DNA from: JAQUPP01 sp041649955
GTDB lineage: Bacteria; Patescibacteriota; Patescibacteriia; UBA2591; JAQUPP01
NCBI GenBank assembly: GCA_041649955.1
Contig: JBAZMD010000002.1
Span: forward strand, 50,332 to 114,331
Length of the DNA stretch: 64,000 nucleotides
Direction of reading: 5' to 3'
The notes beneath the pieces were generated by a model. It did no database searches, was not told the DNA's origin, and saw only the letters and a list, made by a program, of their open reading frames with translations. Both the position numbers and the translations under genes were made by a program. How positions within the stretch are numbered: the first letter of the stretch is position 1; each line of letters opens with the position of its first letter. Shown piece by piece: positions 37,478 through 47,576 of this stretch.

Positions 37478-39583
37478 TTACACTATCTCTTCTTTCTTTT
37501 TATATACGTCTCTCGGCTTGGCACCCTCACCCGGCCCGATTGTTTCTTCTTCTTCCAATAAATCCAATAATCGTGCCGCGCGGGCATAACCGATTCTCAA
37601 TCTTCTTTGCAAAAGCGAAGCAGAGGCTTTGCCGGCCTGAATAACCACTTCTCTGGCGTCTGACAGCATTTCATCTTCCACCAAATCGCTTAAATTATTT
37701 CCCGACTCGCTTTGTTGCGGCGCGATAATCTCATCTTGATATTCCGGCTTGGCGACATTTCTTAAATATTCAACAATTCTTTTTATTTCTTCATCTGAAA
37801 CATAAGCGCCTTGTAATCTTTTCGGTTTGGATAATTCAGATGAAATGAAAAGCATATCGCCGCGGCCCAATAATTTTTCCGCGCCGGAAAAATCCAAAAT
37901 TGTCCTTGAATCAGTCATTGAGGCCACTGAGAAAGCTATTCTGGAAGTAATATTGGCTTTGATTAAACCTGTGATAATATCCACTGACGGGCGCTGGGTG
38001 GCCATTATTAAGTGAATACCGGTCGCCCGAGCCATCTGTGACAGCCTGATAATGCAAGCTTCAACTTCCTGTGGCGAAGTGATCATTAAATCAGCCAACT
38101 CGTCAATCACCACCACGATAAACGGCATTTTGATTTTAGCGTCTTTATTGTAAGCAAAAATATCTCTTTTTTGAACCTGACTCATTACTTCAAAACGGCG
38201 CTCCATTTCTTTGATTGACCATTTTAAAGCATTAATGGTTTTATTAACATCAGTGATAACCGGCGTTAATAAATGAGGCAAGTCATTATATAAAGTAAGT
38301 TCCACTCTTTTCGGATCAATGAAAATAAATTTTAAATCTTCGGGAGAATTTTGATAAATCAAATTAACAATGACGGAATTAAGCATTACGGTTTTTCCGC
38401 TTCCGGTTGAACCGGCTACCAATAAATGCGGCATTTTTCCCAAATCGCCGAACCATATCTCGCCCGCCACGTCTTTGCCTATGGCCAGCGACAAATTCGT
38501 TTTATTTTTTCTGAATTCGGCGCTTTCAAAAACTTCTCTTAACCTGACAACGGCTTTTTGCTTATTCGGTATTTCAATTCCAACTAAAGATTGACCCGGA
38601 ATCGGCGCTTCAATTCTGATTGGATGAGCAGCCAAGGCCAAAGCCAAATCATTTTGCAGACCCGTAATTTGCGAAATTTTTACGCCATCAGCCGGTTTTA
38701 AAGTATATTGAGCAACCGTCGGACCAACTTTCACTTCTCCCATTTCCACCGGAATGCCGAAACTTTCCAAAGTTTTTTGAATAATCAATTTGTTTGTTTT
38801 TATATCCCCTGAATTCGGTTTTTCAGAACTGGAATCCAATAAATCCAAAGGCAATTCAATTTTGGGGCGAATCTTTGTTGAACCAAAACCGGCAATTCCT
38901 TTGGACGATTTTGAATTATCTTCTGTTTTTTCCAAAATTTTATTTTTTTCATTATCCGGTTTTAAAACTAATTTTTCTTTTTTAGCCAAAATCGCTTTCA
39001 AACTTTGAAAACCCGCCTGAGCAAGATTTTCTTTCTTTTTCAATGCCTCCGCTTCCAATTCTTCTTTTGATAATTTTTTCTTCAAATTTGAAAAAGCGAC
39101 AATCAAGCCGACTGCAAAAGCGCAGACAAAAATCACCCAGCTCGCCCAAATTCCAAAGGTGTTAACAATCACATAACTTATTCCGTAACCGATATATCCG
39201 CCTCCTTTATATGCCGCAAGGGCTAATTTATTATCCACAAAATGAATGTGAAAAATGGCCGCCAACATCACAACTGAGAAAAATAATCCGGCCAATCTTA
39301 TTCCGAAAGGCCTTTTGGGATAAATCTCCTGAATTTTTTCATGATTGAGACACATAATTGCGACAATCGCCAAAGCAACAGGAATCGTCCAGCTCGCCCA
39401 GCCCAAAATAACTTTTAATCCCAAAGACAAAAATTCGCCCGCCACTCCGGCCAATCCGCATAATCCCAATAATAAAATAATGGCCAAAGTAAACAAAACT
39501 ATGGCCAAAACCAACCGACGCGTCGGCGATAAAGATGAAAAATTAAGTTTTTCTTTAGGTTTTTTCAGTTCTTTTTTCTTCAT
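37478..39583 (-). CDS. ftsK: DNA translocase FtsK/SpoIIIE
   Basis: About 700 residues. Four N-terminal membrane helices (within ~25-170), a short linker, then the motor domain with Walker A GSTGSGKTVMLNS (~residue 390) and Walker B FIVVVIDELADLMI (~490), and a C-terminal winged-helix gamma domain (SLLQRRLRIGYARAARLLDLLEEEE) that reads KOPS sites. It pumps DNA at the septum. I start at the ATG at 39583 (MKKKELKK): the promoter's -10 overlaps an upstream in-frame ATG at 39592, which would lie before the predicted transcription start. Confidence 0.95.
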   Translation of the reverse strand: MKKKELKKPKEKLNFSSLSPTRRLVLAIVLFTLAIILLLGLCGLAGVAGEFLSLGLKVILGWASWTIPVALAIVAIMCLNHEKIQEIYPKRPFGIRLAGLFFSVVMLAAIFHIHFVDNKLALAAYKGGGYIGYGISYVIVNTFGIWASWVIFVCAFAVGLIVAFSNLKKKLSKEELEAEALKKKENLAQAGFQSLKAILAKKEKLVLKPDNEKNKILEKTEDNSKSSKGIAGFGSTKIRPKIELPLDLLDSSSEKPNSGDIKTNKLIIQKTLESFGIPVEMGEVKVGPTVAQYTLKPADGVKISQITGLQNDLALALAAHPIRIEAPIPGQSLVGIEIPNKQKAVVRLREVFESAEFRKNKTNLSLAIGKDVAGEIWFGDLGKMPHLLVAGSTGSGKTVMLNSVIVNLIYQNSPEDLKFIFIDPKRVELTLYNDLPHLLTPVITDVNKTINALKWSIKEMERRFEVMSQVQKRDIFAYNKDAKIKMPFIVVVIDELADLMITSPQEVEACIIRLSQMARATGIHLIMATQRPSVDIITGLIKANITSRIAFSVASMTDSRTILDFSGAEKLLGRGDMLFISSELSKPKRLQGAYVSDEEIKRIVEYLRNVAKPEYQDEIIAPQQSESGNNLSDLVEDEMLSDAREVVIQAGKASASLLQRRLRIGYARAARLLDLLEEEETIGPGEGAKPRDVYKKKEEIV

Positions 39584-39593
39584 ATTACTCATT

Positions 39594-39623
39594 ATTATAC
39601 CACAAAAGCTATAAAATTGACAA
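39594..39623 (-). promoter_or_regulatory. Promoter of ftsK-rodZ, near-leaderless
   Basis: Minus-strand TTGTCA, an 18-nt spacer and TATAAT. The predicted transcription start at about 39587 leaves 3-4 nt before the ATG at 39583. No Shine-Dalgarno. Confidence 0.65.
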
Positions 39624-39648
39624 TCTTTATTCTTTAAAATTCACGCTT

Positions 39649-41199
39649 TTAATTAATAAAACAAAGCGTGTAATGGTTAATATTATTCGGCTGGTAAAAC
39701 CTTTTTTGATTTTGACAAATATCACTTTTTTCAAATTCCATGTCTTCCGGCCGCCGATCTGGATTTAATAAAATCAAAATCGGTTTAATGGATTCTGTTT
39801 TTCGGGCAATTTCTATATGCTCGGCTAAATTAAAATTTATCTGAGCCAACTTTAAATAAGGTAAATTCTCTTCATATAAATATAAATAAGCAAATGGATA
39901 ACCTAAAGACGTATCCAAAAAAATAAGCTGATCATCTGTACTATTGGCGGCTAAATAGTCACCTACTTTAGTTATGGCATAACCGGAGCTCCACTGATTA
40001 ACAAAGTCATCATCAATTTTAGTCCAATTAAATTTTAATGGATTTTTTAAAAGCTGATAATCCTGATATAAAGACGGAACTAGAATCAATAGAAAGAGTA
40101 ATAAACAAACAGTTACCTTGAAATATTTGAATCTTGTTAAATCTCGCCCGAAGTTGGCGATAAAAAAAGCGATTAAAATAATAAAAAATGGCGCGATAAA
40201 AAGAAAATAACGCGGATAAAAAATATTGGATATTAAAACAAAAATTATCAAAGGCAAAAAAATTAAAGATATAAGCCATTGAATTTTTAATTCTCGCCAA
40301 AATTTATTCTTAAAACAACCAATTATAAAAACTGCTAGAATCGGCCAGGTAAAATATTTGATAAAAACCTCCCCTATTATTCTTAAATTTTTAAACCAGG
40401 CGTCTAAAAATGATCCTGAAAATTCTTTAAAATTAAAAACAAAAAAACTGGTGAGAAAATTACTTCCGGCTAAAAGTTTAGTCGGAATAATTAAACGGCA
40501 AATCAGCTCGCTTAACCCATAAGCCAAAATAAATTCTGAAACAAGAAAAATGATTTGTTTAAATCGAAATTTATTTTTTAAAATACTCCAAAGTAAAATT
40601 AATCCCGTGACTAAAATAAAAATTAAAATCGTCTGTTTAAACAAACGCCCTAAAGAAAAAAGGAGACCCAAAACTATTACCGGCCAAACCCATCGCAAAT
40701 TTTTTGGCCCTTCATTTTTTTCTGTTTCCGAAAAAATCAACCAACTGAAATAAAAAATATAAATCCCGATCGCGGAAATAAAAACATCCGCCAAAACCAT
40801 TCTCTCGTAAAGCAAAACAAACGGACAAAAAGTGTAAAGACTGAGAGCGATCAGAGTGGTTAATTTTGAATAAAAAAGCTTCTGTGTTAGTAGAAAAACA
40901 CCCCAAAAACTTAATATAGCCGCAAGAATGGAGATAAATCGGCCGGAATAAAGCGGATCCCCAAACCAATGATAACCCAGGGCCAATATCCAATAGTGCA
41001 GGGGTGGTTTTCCACCGATACTCACAAGAGAAGTAAATTTATTATCTGACCAATTAAAATGAATATCTTTGGCCCAGTTTAAATAAATCGCCTCATCATT
41101 AAAAATGGGCAGAGCCAATAAATTATAAAACCTTAAAAATAAAAAAACGGCAAAAATCAAAATAATGCCGATTAAAAATATTTTTTTATTTTTTAACAT
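39649..41199 (-). CDS. Membrane glycosyltransferase, GT39/ArnT-like
   Basis: 516 residues with about 11 membrane segments and the GT-C signature at the first periplasmic loop (NDEAIYLNWAKDIH, with the Asp-Glu pair). These use polyprenyl-phosphate sugars to glycosylate proteins or lipids on the outer face. The soluble C-terminal ~110 residues (GYAITKVGDYLAANSTDDQLIFLDTS) are the periplasmic domain. Substrate unknown. Monocistronic-looking: a promoter for ftsK lies right behind its stop. Confidence 0.87.
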   Translation of the reverse strand: MLKNKKIFLIGIILIFAVFLFLRFYNLLALPIFNDEAIYLNWAKDIHFNWSDNKFTSLVSIGGKPPLHYWILALGYHWFGDPLYSGRFISILAAILSFWGVFLLTQKLFYSKLTTLIALSLYTFCPFVLLYERMVLADVFISAIGIYIFYFSWLIFSETEKNEGPKNLRWVWPVIVLGLLFSLGRLFKQTILIFILVTGLILLWSILKNKFRFKQIIFLVSEFILAYGLSELICRLIIPTKLLAGSNFLTSFFVFNFKEFSGSFLDAWFKNLRIIGEVFIKYFTWPILAVFIIGCFKNKFWRELKIQWLISLIFLPLIIFVLISNIFYPRYFLFIAPFFIILIAFFIANFGRDLTRFKYFKVTVCLLLFLLILVPSLYQDYQLLKNPLKFNWTKIDDDFVNQWSSGYAITKVGDYLAANSTDDQLIFLDTSLGYPFAYLYLYEENLPYLKLAQINFNLAEHIEIARKTESIKPILILLNPDRRPEDMEFEKSDICQNQKRFYQPNNINHYTLCFIN

Positions 41200-41253
41200 G
41201 TTTTTGCTTAATAATAAATGGACAAAATAATCTAAAATAAAATTACTATTATT

Positions 41254-41297
41254 TCATATAGCTTATTTTAGACGGCCGTCCAAAATAAGTGATATAT
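41254..41297. repeat. Degenerate copy of the palindrome flanking the PaaX/Cas2-like gene
   Basis: Core CTTATTTTAGACGG/CCGTCCAAAATAAG centred at 41275/41276 with one internal mismatch. It shares the CTTATTTTA-ACGGCCGT core with the perfect palindromes at 47477-47516 and 48187-48232. Located in the gap behind the 1720-residue gene. Confidence 0.75.
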
Positions 41298-41315
41298 CTT
41301 TATTCTGATAAAGCC

Positions 41316-41341
41316 CACGCCCGCCTTTAAAGCGGGGCGTG
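41316..41341 (-). terminator. Probable terminator of the 1720-residue gene
   Basis: GC-rich near-palindrome (CACGCCC/GGGCGTG stem with CGCTTTAAAGGCG interior) just past the stop codon. The T-tract on the minus strand is weak (GGCTTTATC), so it could instead be a REP-like repeat. Confidence 0.45.
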
Positions 41342-41349
41342 ACAAGGGT

Positions 41350-44300
41350 TTATTCTCCAAAATTTACGGTTGGCATTATCTGTACATTTTGACGAATATA
41401 AAGATAATCAACCCACATTTGATGATTTCCATCATAAGAGTGAAGTCTCACCTTTCCTGCAATATTCAAGTCTGAGTCAATAATATCAGTCCAGTTAACA
41501 GTAGGTTCAGAACCACTAAATCTACCGCTATGCTTTGTCTCATAAACGTCTGCTTCATAGATACCCCATTCTTGATTGTTAAACTGTTTGCCTTGCTTAT
41601 TGGTTATATCTATATTGTTTATTATTTTTTGAAAATAAACATCAAGAGGCCACCGTGCATTCCCCCAAGCCAATACTCTGAAATAATTCTGCGAATCTTG
41701 CCATCTATATTCTATGCCGGAATTAGCAAGAGGATAGGGATATGTAGGTATGCTTTCGTGATATTTTCGCATTTTAACTATTAAATTCTTTATATAAAAA
41801 TCTTTGGGTCCACAATATCCGCCACCCTCAACTATTAACTGGCTTAAACTGGTGTTTACACTCGCTCCAGAATAATCATATTCCGTTAATCTATTAGTTG
41901 TAAAATGGTCAAACCAATTTCCCTCTGAAACAGAAGATAATCCTTCTAAATCAGCCGCGGCTGCAGCGGATTTATTTCCATAATACATATAAATTTTCGT
42001 TACAGGAAAAACAGGTATTAGAGGAATTTTAACTACCGCCGTAGCGGAAACTCCATATTGTTTTTGATCAGTGCCGTCATCATTAATTTCCCAACCGTAG
42101 TTAAGAGGTGTAATTTTATCATCTGTTGTAAATCTAATATCAGAAAAATCTTGATTCATCTCAAATTCATAAGAAATATTTATGTTGACTTCAAAATTAG
42201 TTAAATCTTCAGTATTATTGTTAATAATAATTATTTCTTTTCTTTTTTCCCAACCAATTGACCATAGACCTTTTGAACTTACAGGATTTGGAGTTAATTG
42301 GATAGAAAAATCATTTAAATTATTATCAGTATCTTGCTGATTTCCATTTGGATAACCTGGTTTTCTTTCAATAGATTGATTGGCTGGAGATTCAGGAGCG
42401 GAGCTTGTTTCAGGATCTCCGACCGTTTCAAAATCAGGGGCTGTACCCCAACCAACCTTATCAATAATTTTTCCTTCTGAATTATAAAGAATAATTGTGT
42501 TATTAGAAGTAAGACTATAACTTTTAGGCCATAAAATATCTGGGGTTGTTTGGTCCTTATATTCTTCTTTACGAGCTAAAAGTAAATATCCTTGGGCTTC
42601 AATAATTTTATCTTTAAAATAACTGCTGGTTACGAGCGTACTTTCTTCAACTGTGCCATCTGTTTTGATTCTCTTTTTTTTAACAAAATATTCAGTTAAA
42701 TTAATTTCTTGATCTGTTGGATTATAAAGCTCAATAAATTCATCATCGGCTGTTTGGCCGGCAATTTGAACTTCACTAATCACTATTGAGGGTAATTTAA
42801 CAGAATAAAGAATTTCGTCTGACCATTCTCCAAAATTACCGGCTTTGTCCACTGCCCGAATTTTAAAAGAATATAATTCCCTATCTTCAACGCTCAAATC
42901 AAGATAATTAACAATAGTAGAAGTGGTATTTTCTCCCCAAATAACTTCATAATGATCAATGCCCGATAAATTATCAATAACCGCATCCCAAGAAAGTTTT
43001 AAATTTAGTCCACCCAAATTTTCTGTTTTTAAATTATTAACTTTTACCGGCGGAGTAGAATCAAAAATAAATTCAGTCGTAGAAGTTGTATTTTGAATAT
43101 TACCGACTAAATCAGTGGCTCGAGAAGAAATAAAATAATAACTATCAAGTAATTCAGTTAATAAAGAAACTGGCAAATCAAAATGCCAATTATTTTCATT
43201 TAAATCTGTTTCCAGCCAAAAAGGTTCGTTAAGCCAAATTAAAATAGAAGTAGAAGTGACATAACCCAAATATTTATTTTCTGATTTATTTTGAATCTGA
43301 ACATCTACCAGCGATAAATCAGTAGAACTGACGTTTGATGATGCAATTCCATTAATTTGATTAGGCCATGATGAAAAATTAAAAATACCGGAAGTAGTCG
43401 GAGAAGAAATTGGTCCGGTTAAATCAATAGTCCAAGAATAAGTTATTTCTAAAAAATTATTTTCTTGATCAATAGCTTTAAGGTAAAAAATATGATTTCC
43501 TTCAGCAAGATTTTGATAAATCTGCGGTGAAAAACAGGATTCAAAATTTTGTTCGTCGATTTTACAAAATACCCCCCCCTCCTCGTTAATAGAAAACTCA
43601 AAATTGGCTGTGTCCAGATTGGTTAATATTTCAGGTTTTTGAGTCAAACTAATTTCCGGCGGAATTGTATCTTTGGTCTTTTCTTCAGGTTTTTCCGTAT
43701 TTTTATTTTTTGGACTGCCAAAAATTGAATTATTTTTTGCGTCTTTTGCAATTTGGTCTTGATAATAAGCGGTTTGCCAATTATCTTCTAAATTGCCAGG
43801 AGCCAAAGAATCTATTCTTTCCATTGTCGCTTTAGTGGTATTATCGCCAGAAAACCAAAGGCCAGTACAATTAATTTCATCAATTAAATTATTATTTCCA
43901 TCTCTTAATTCCAAGTCTTCTCCGGAATTTCCCAGAGCTCCGCTATAAATTTGGTCAGCCGCCAGATTGGAAATAGTTGAATCGTCTGTTCTTTCTAAAA
44001 TAAAAAAATCCCCTCCTGATATTTTGCCCGAGAGAGTAATATCCGGCGAACCATCTTTAGCTTTCAATGTCCAGCCGGATAAATCAATTTCTTGATCTAA
44101 ATTATTATATAATTCAATCCATTCATCGTTATAATCCGCGATTGTGCCCATCCAAGAAATTTCGTTAACAATGACATTCAATGATTGATACGATTGATAT
44201 TCCAAAATAGGACTAGGAATAGAACTATTACTATAAACTACATCTTGATTAATATTTGAAATTTTTGGACTGTTTTTATGTTTAGGCGTGCCTAAAATTT

Positions 44301-46512
44301 TATTATTTTTAGCGTCAAACCACAAAAAATCTTGACTATTATTAGTTTGCCAATTATTAGCATCAACACCAGTTAAGGTAGAATTAATTCTTTCTAATGA
44401 CGCTTTTGTCTCATTATTGCCTGCCAGCCAGCCATTTTCTTGATTAATAAAATCAATACGATTGCCATTTCCGTCAATTAGTTCCAAGGTTTCGCCGGAA
44501 TCTTCCAAGGCACCGCTATAAATTTGGTCGGCAGTTACATTTTTAACTACATCATCATTTGTTCTTTCCAACAACCAATAACCGCGAGCCGGGATTTCAC
44601 CTGTTAATAATATATTCGGCGAGCCATCAGCCGCTTTTAATCGCCAACCGGCTAAATTGATCGGTTTATCCAAATTATTATAAAGTTCGATCCATTCGTC
44701 AGTGGAGCCGGATTTAGTTCCCGCCCAAGCAATCTCGTTAATCACCGCATCCTGAAATTGAAAAAACTGATAAGAAATATTATTAATCTTATCGTCAGAA
44801 TCTGGTGTCTTTGGGGTTAATACCTCGGGTTTAGTAAAAAGATTAGCCAAGCCAGAAGTTAGAGTCGTGGTAATTAAAAAATCCCGATTGTCTTGATTTT
44901 TATCTTGACCATCAGGAAAACGAATTAAAGATTCTCCTTTCAACGGCGCAACGGCATTATCATTTAGATTGCTATCTTTAAAATCGCCATAACTTATTGA
45001 ATCAATTAAATTTCCATTGTATTTTAGAATAATTGCATCGCCGGAATTATTTAATTGAAAAGAAAAATCTTGGCCTCCATTAAGCGCTAACCAACTATGG
45101 CTGGGAATAATTTTTCCTTTTAAAGTTTTAGGGTGAGCAGTATTATCTTCAATAGTCCAATTAGTTAAATCTATGGATTTGTCAGTGCGATTATATAATT
45201 CAATCCATTCATTTTGATTTTCCAAGGGATTAGGCATTAACTCATTAATTACTACATCACCGGCGAAATACTGCGGCTCGGGTATTTTTTCTTTTTCCGG
45301 CTCTTTAACTTTTTCTGTTACTTCTTGCGGTTTTACTAATTCTTGACTTTGTTCAGTATCTTCTTGATTTAATGATTCTGGCTGTTCTCCTGAATTAGCT
45401 GATTCAGTAATTAAATTTTTTAAATTTTGTGATCCATTTAAAGCATCTTCAAGTTGTTGGGATTGTTCTTTAGATAATTCTTGAAGCGATGATTTGGAAT
45501 CTGTATCCGGTCTATTGAATAATTGACCAATGGCGCCGATCAAAGATTTGATATCATGAATATTGGCAACGGTTTGTTTATGGAAAAAATCAACAATCGG
45601 ATCCAAGACAACTGCCACGCCGGTAGATAAAATATCGCCCGTAAAGGCAATACCATTGTATGTAGCAACGCCTGCTTTTACAATGCCGCTGCTTACAGGG
45701 TCGGCAGCCAAATAAATTAATTTCTGTGTTTTATAGGAAAAATTTTGATCCGGTAAATTAAAACAACCAATATTAGAAGTGTTGGTTATTTGTTGCGCGT
45801 CATCTAAATTTTTTATAACATTATTGATTTCTGGTATTATTCTGTTTGGAGCACCCTTAAGATAAACTGTACTAAATGAATGACCATTGGAATTATTCTG
45901 TTCATCCAAAGGAATATTGATGTTTGAGGGAAGGGGTTGGTTCACCTTAATGTTTTTAGCAACATTACGAACATTATTGACAACCTTATCGTTTTGCGAG
46001 GTCAAATATTTCCCATTACCCGCGACAAAATCAGCCGGCGTAGCCACATTGTACACGGCTATCGATTCCTTGGGAATGCCATTGTTTATCAGATAATTAT
46101 ATAATTCATTGGTATAAAATGTGCCCTGCGAATGTCCGAACAATAATATTTTTTTAGTATTAATTTGCGGATGAATTCGTTGAAGAATTGTTTTGAGATC
46201 AAAATCGCTGATTGGCTTTTCCAATATCTGCGAAGCTGCTTGAATTAAATCCCCTAAACCGGCTAAGTGTGATGGGTTATAACCGGTAATAAAGTTAATA
46301 TTGGAGATATCAAAATCTTCTTTATATTTATCTTGCAATTTATACATATCTGCTTTCGCTAATTCTTCTGTCGGTGTAAATACTCCATTAACATAAACAA
46401 CCGTGTAACCCTTGCCATCACATTGCGCCTGAACATTTAATGGGAATAAAAAACAAAAAAATAAAAATATACTGATTAAATATTTTTTGTAATTTATGTT
46501 AATTAAATTCAT
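41350..46512 (-). CDS. Giant secreted protein: lipase-like domain plus lamin-tail repeats
   Basis: 1720 residues with an N-terminal signal peptide (~1-30). Residues ~35-240 look like an alpha/beta hydrolase with nucleophile elbow LLFGHSQGTFYT (Ser ~128). A Gln/Glu-rich linker (~350-415) follows. Lamin-tail domains begin near 418, 584, 777 and 1242, each opening with a VINEL/VINEIAW/VISEV strand and EWIELYN. Between are cadherin/Ig-like stretches (~940-1140) and an Fn3-like domain (~1154-1240). From ~1415 a DUF2341-type domain (IRFTTDDKITPLNYGWE, YMYYGNKSAA) and a lectin-like tail follow. Likely a cell-surface or released adhesin/enzyme. It follows a partner gene by 5 bp. Confidence 0.88.
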   Translation of the reverse strand: MNLININYKKYLISIFLFFCFLFPLNVQAQCDGKGYTVVYVNGVFTPTEELAKADMYKLQDKYKEDFDISNINFITGYNPSHLAGLGDLIQAASQILEKPISDFDLKTILQRIHPQINTKKILLFGHSQGTFYTNELYNYLINNGIPKESIAVYNVATPADFVAGNGKYLTSQNDKVVNNVRNVAKNIKVNQPLPSNINIPLDEQNNSNGHSFSTVYLKGAPNRIIPEINNVIKNLDDAQQITNTSNIGCFNLPDQNFSYKTQKLIYLAADPVSSGIVKAGVATYNGIAFTGDILSTGVAVVLDPIVDFFHKQTVANIHDIKSLIGAIGQLFNRPDTDSKSSLQELSKEQSQQLEDALNGSQNLKNLITESANSGEQPESLNQEDTEQSQELVKPQEVTEKVKEPEKEKIPEPQYFAGDVVINELMPNPLENQNEWIELYNRTDKSIDLTNWTIEDNTAHPKTLKGKIIPSHSWLALNGGQDFSFQLNNSGDAIILKYNGNLIDSISYGDFKDSNLNDNAVAPLKGESLIRFPDGQDKNQDNRDFLITTTLTSGLANLFTKPEVLTPKTPDSDDKINNISYQFFQFQDAVINEIAWAGTKSGSTDEWIELYNNLDKPINLAGWRLKAADGSPNILLTGEIPARGYWLLERTNDDVVKNVTADQIYSGALEDSGETLELIDGNGNRIDFINQENGWLAGNNETKASLERINSTLTGVDANNWQTNNSQDFLWFDAKNNKILGTPKHKNSPKISNINQDVVYSNSSIPSPILEYQSYQSLNVIVNEISWMGTIADYNDEWIELYNNLDQEIDLSGWTLKAKDGSPDITLSGKISGGDFFILERTDDSTISNLAADQIYSGALGNSGEDLELRDGNNNLIDEINCTGLWFSGDNTTKATMERIDSLAPGNLEDNWQTAYYQDQIAKDAKNNSIFGSPKNKNTEKPEEKTKDTIPPEISLTQKPEILTNLDTANFEFSINEEGGVFCKIDEQNFESCFSPQIYQNLAEGNHIFYLKAIDQENNFLEITYSWTIDLTGPISSPTTSGIFNFSSWPNQINGIASSNVSSTDLSLVDVQIQNKSENKYLGYVTSTSILIWLNEPFWLETDLNENNWHFDLPVSLLTELLDSYYFISSRATDLVGNIQNTTSTTEFIFDSTPPVKVNNLKTENLGGLNLKLSWDAVIDNLSGIDHYEVIWGENTTSTIVNYLDLSVEDRELYSFKIRAVDKAGNFGEWSDEILYSVKLPSIVISEVQIAGQTADDEFIELYNPTDQEINLTEYFVKKKRIKTDGTVEESTLVTSSYFKDKIIEAQGYLLLARKEEYKDQTTPDILWPKSYSLTSNNTIILYNSEGKIIDKVGWGTAPDFETVGDPETSSAPESPANQSIERKPGYPNGNQQDTDNNLNDFSIQLTPNPVSSKGLWSIGWEKRKEIIIINNNTEDLTNFEVNINISYEFEMNQDFSDIRFTTDDKITPLNYGWEINDDGTDQKQYGVSATAVVKIPLIPVFPVTKIYMYYGNKSAAAAADLEGLSSVSEGNWFDHFTTNRLTEYDYSGASVNTSLSQLIVEGGGYCGPKDFYIKNLIVKMRKYHESIPTYPYPLANSGIEYRWQDSQNYFRVLAWGNARWPLDVYFQKIINNIDITNKQGKQFNNQEWGIYEADVYETKHSGRFSGSEPTVNWTDIIDSDLNIAGKVRLHSYDGNHQMWVDYLYIRQNVQIMPTVNFGE

Positions 46513-46517
46513 AATCT

Positions 46518-47315
46518 TTAGTTTGGTAATATTAATGGATCAATATCACAATCAGAATTTTTCATACTTGAAAATGATGTCATATATTTTTTATAATTTT
46601 GTTCTTTTTTATCTTTACGAGATTGGATATCAAAAACCAAACTCGGAATATGTTCTTCGCTTAATTCTTGATTTCTAGATTCTTCATTGTCTATTTTTTG
46701 AAATGCGTCTAATCTTTTATCTGTATAAACCATATTATTATACTCCATTGAATTCTCATCTATTCCCAGCTTTTTTGCTTTTGCTTCGTTTTCTTCTATT
46801 ATTTTCCAATGATTTTCTCGCATTTCTTTTGTTATTTTAGAAAATTTCATACGCCAATTTTGATTAAAACAAAAATATCCTCTACCATCTTCCTGAATCA
46901 CGGCCACGAAAATTTCTGAGTTAGTGATATTGTTTTTTAGATGCAGTTGCAATGCCTTGGCATATTGCAAGGAAGCAGAACGCATTATAGCTGAATCGGG
47001 ATAGAGTTTAAAAATAGCCAATTCCGCGTCATCACGAATACCATTGCGATTAGCGTCAATACCTTCTAATGTTGAGTTGTTTAATTTTGAATCTGGCTCA
47101 GGGGGTAAATGTGTCCCCATTACATCATCCATTGTCAATTTTTGGTTATGAATTTGAGGTACGATTTTCTCCGCTCTTTGGCGCTCAATGGCCACCGGAA
47201 TTCTATAAATCACCACGCCAATATAAAGAATAAGAATAACTAAAAAAATCATCGTAATCGTTTTTACAATATTTTTTAACCACTTATTTTTTATTTTATT
47301 TATATTCTTAAACAT
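46518..47315 (-). CDS. Membrane-anchored protein of unknown function
   Basis: 265 residues. One N-terminal membrane helix (~18-40, TITMIFLVILILYIGVVIY), then an extracytoplasmic part. It includes a calcium-loop-like GIDANRNGIRDDAELAI segment (~89-105), also found in other CPR surface proteins. The rest is helical with no domain I recognise. It lies 5 bp upstream of the 1720-residue secreted protein gene and is probably co-transcribed with it; a role in exporting or anchoring that protein is only a guess. Confidence 0.8.
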   Translation of the reverse strand: MFKNINKIKNKWLKNIVKTITMIFLVILILYIGVVIYRIPVAIERQRAEKIVPQIHNQKLTMDDVMGTHLPPEPDSKLNNSTLEGIDANRNGIRDDAELAIFKLYPDSAIMRSASLQYAKALQLHLKNNITNSEIFVAVIQEDGRGYFCFNQNWRMKFSKITKEMRENHWKIIEENEAKAKKLGIDENSMEYNNMVYTDKRLDAFQKIDNEESRNQELSEEHIPSLVFDIQSRKDKKEQNYKKYMTSFSSMKNSDCDIDPLILPN

Positions 47316-47476
47316 ATTATTTAGTTTTAGTTTATTAAATCTACTCTTTAATTAACATAATAATATCAAATATTCTAAAAATGGTCAATTTAATTTTAAT
47401 ATTTTTTATTAAGAGTAGGGGGATAAATCTCAACAATAAGAAAACAACCTGAAAAAAATAATCACTAAAAATTTTT

Positions 47477-47516
47477 AGTACACTTATTTTACACGGCCGT
47501 GTAAAATAAGTGTACT
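47477..47516. repeat. Perfect 40-bp palindrome, left of the PaaX/Cas2-like gene
   Basis: Half-site AGTACACTTATTTTACACGG, perfectly mirrored with no spacer. The central 38 bp are identical to the copy at 48187-48232. A separate 16-bp palindrome (ACTAAAAATTTTTAGT, 47464-47479) adjoins it. It lies 60 bp past the gene's stop codon. Confidence 0.95.
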
Positions 47517-47576
47517 GGTAAAAAATAAGATTTAAAATTAAAAAACATTTTAAAATACAAAATCAGTATCTATAAA

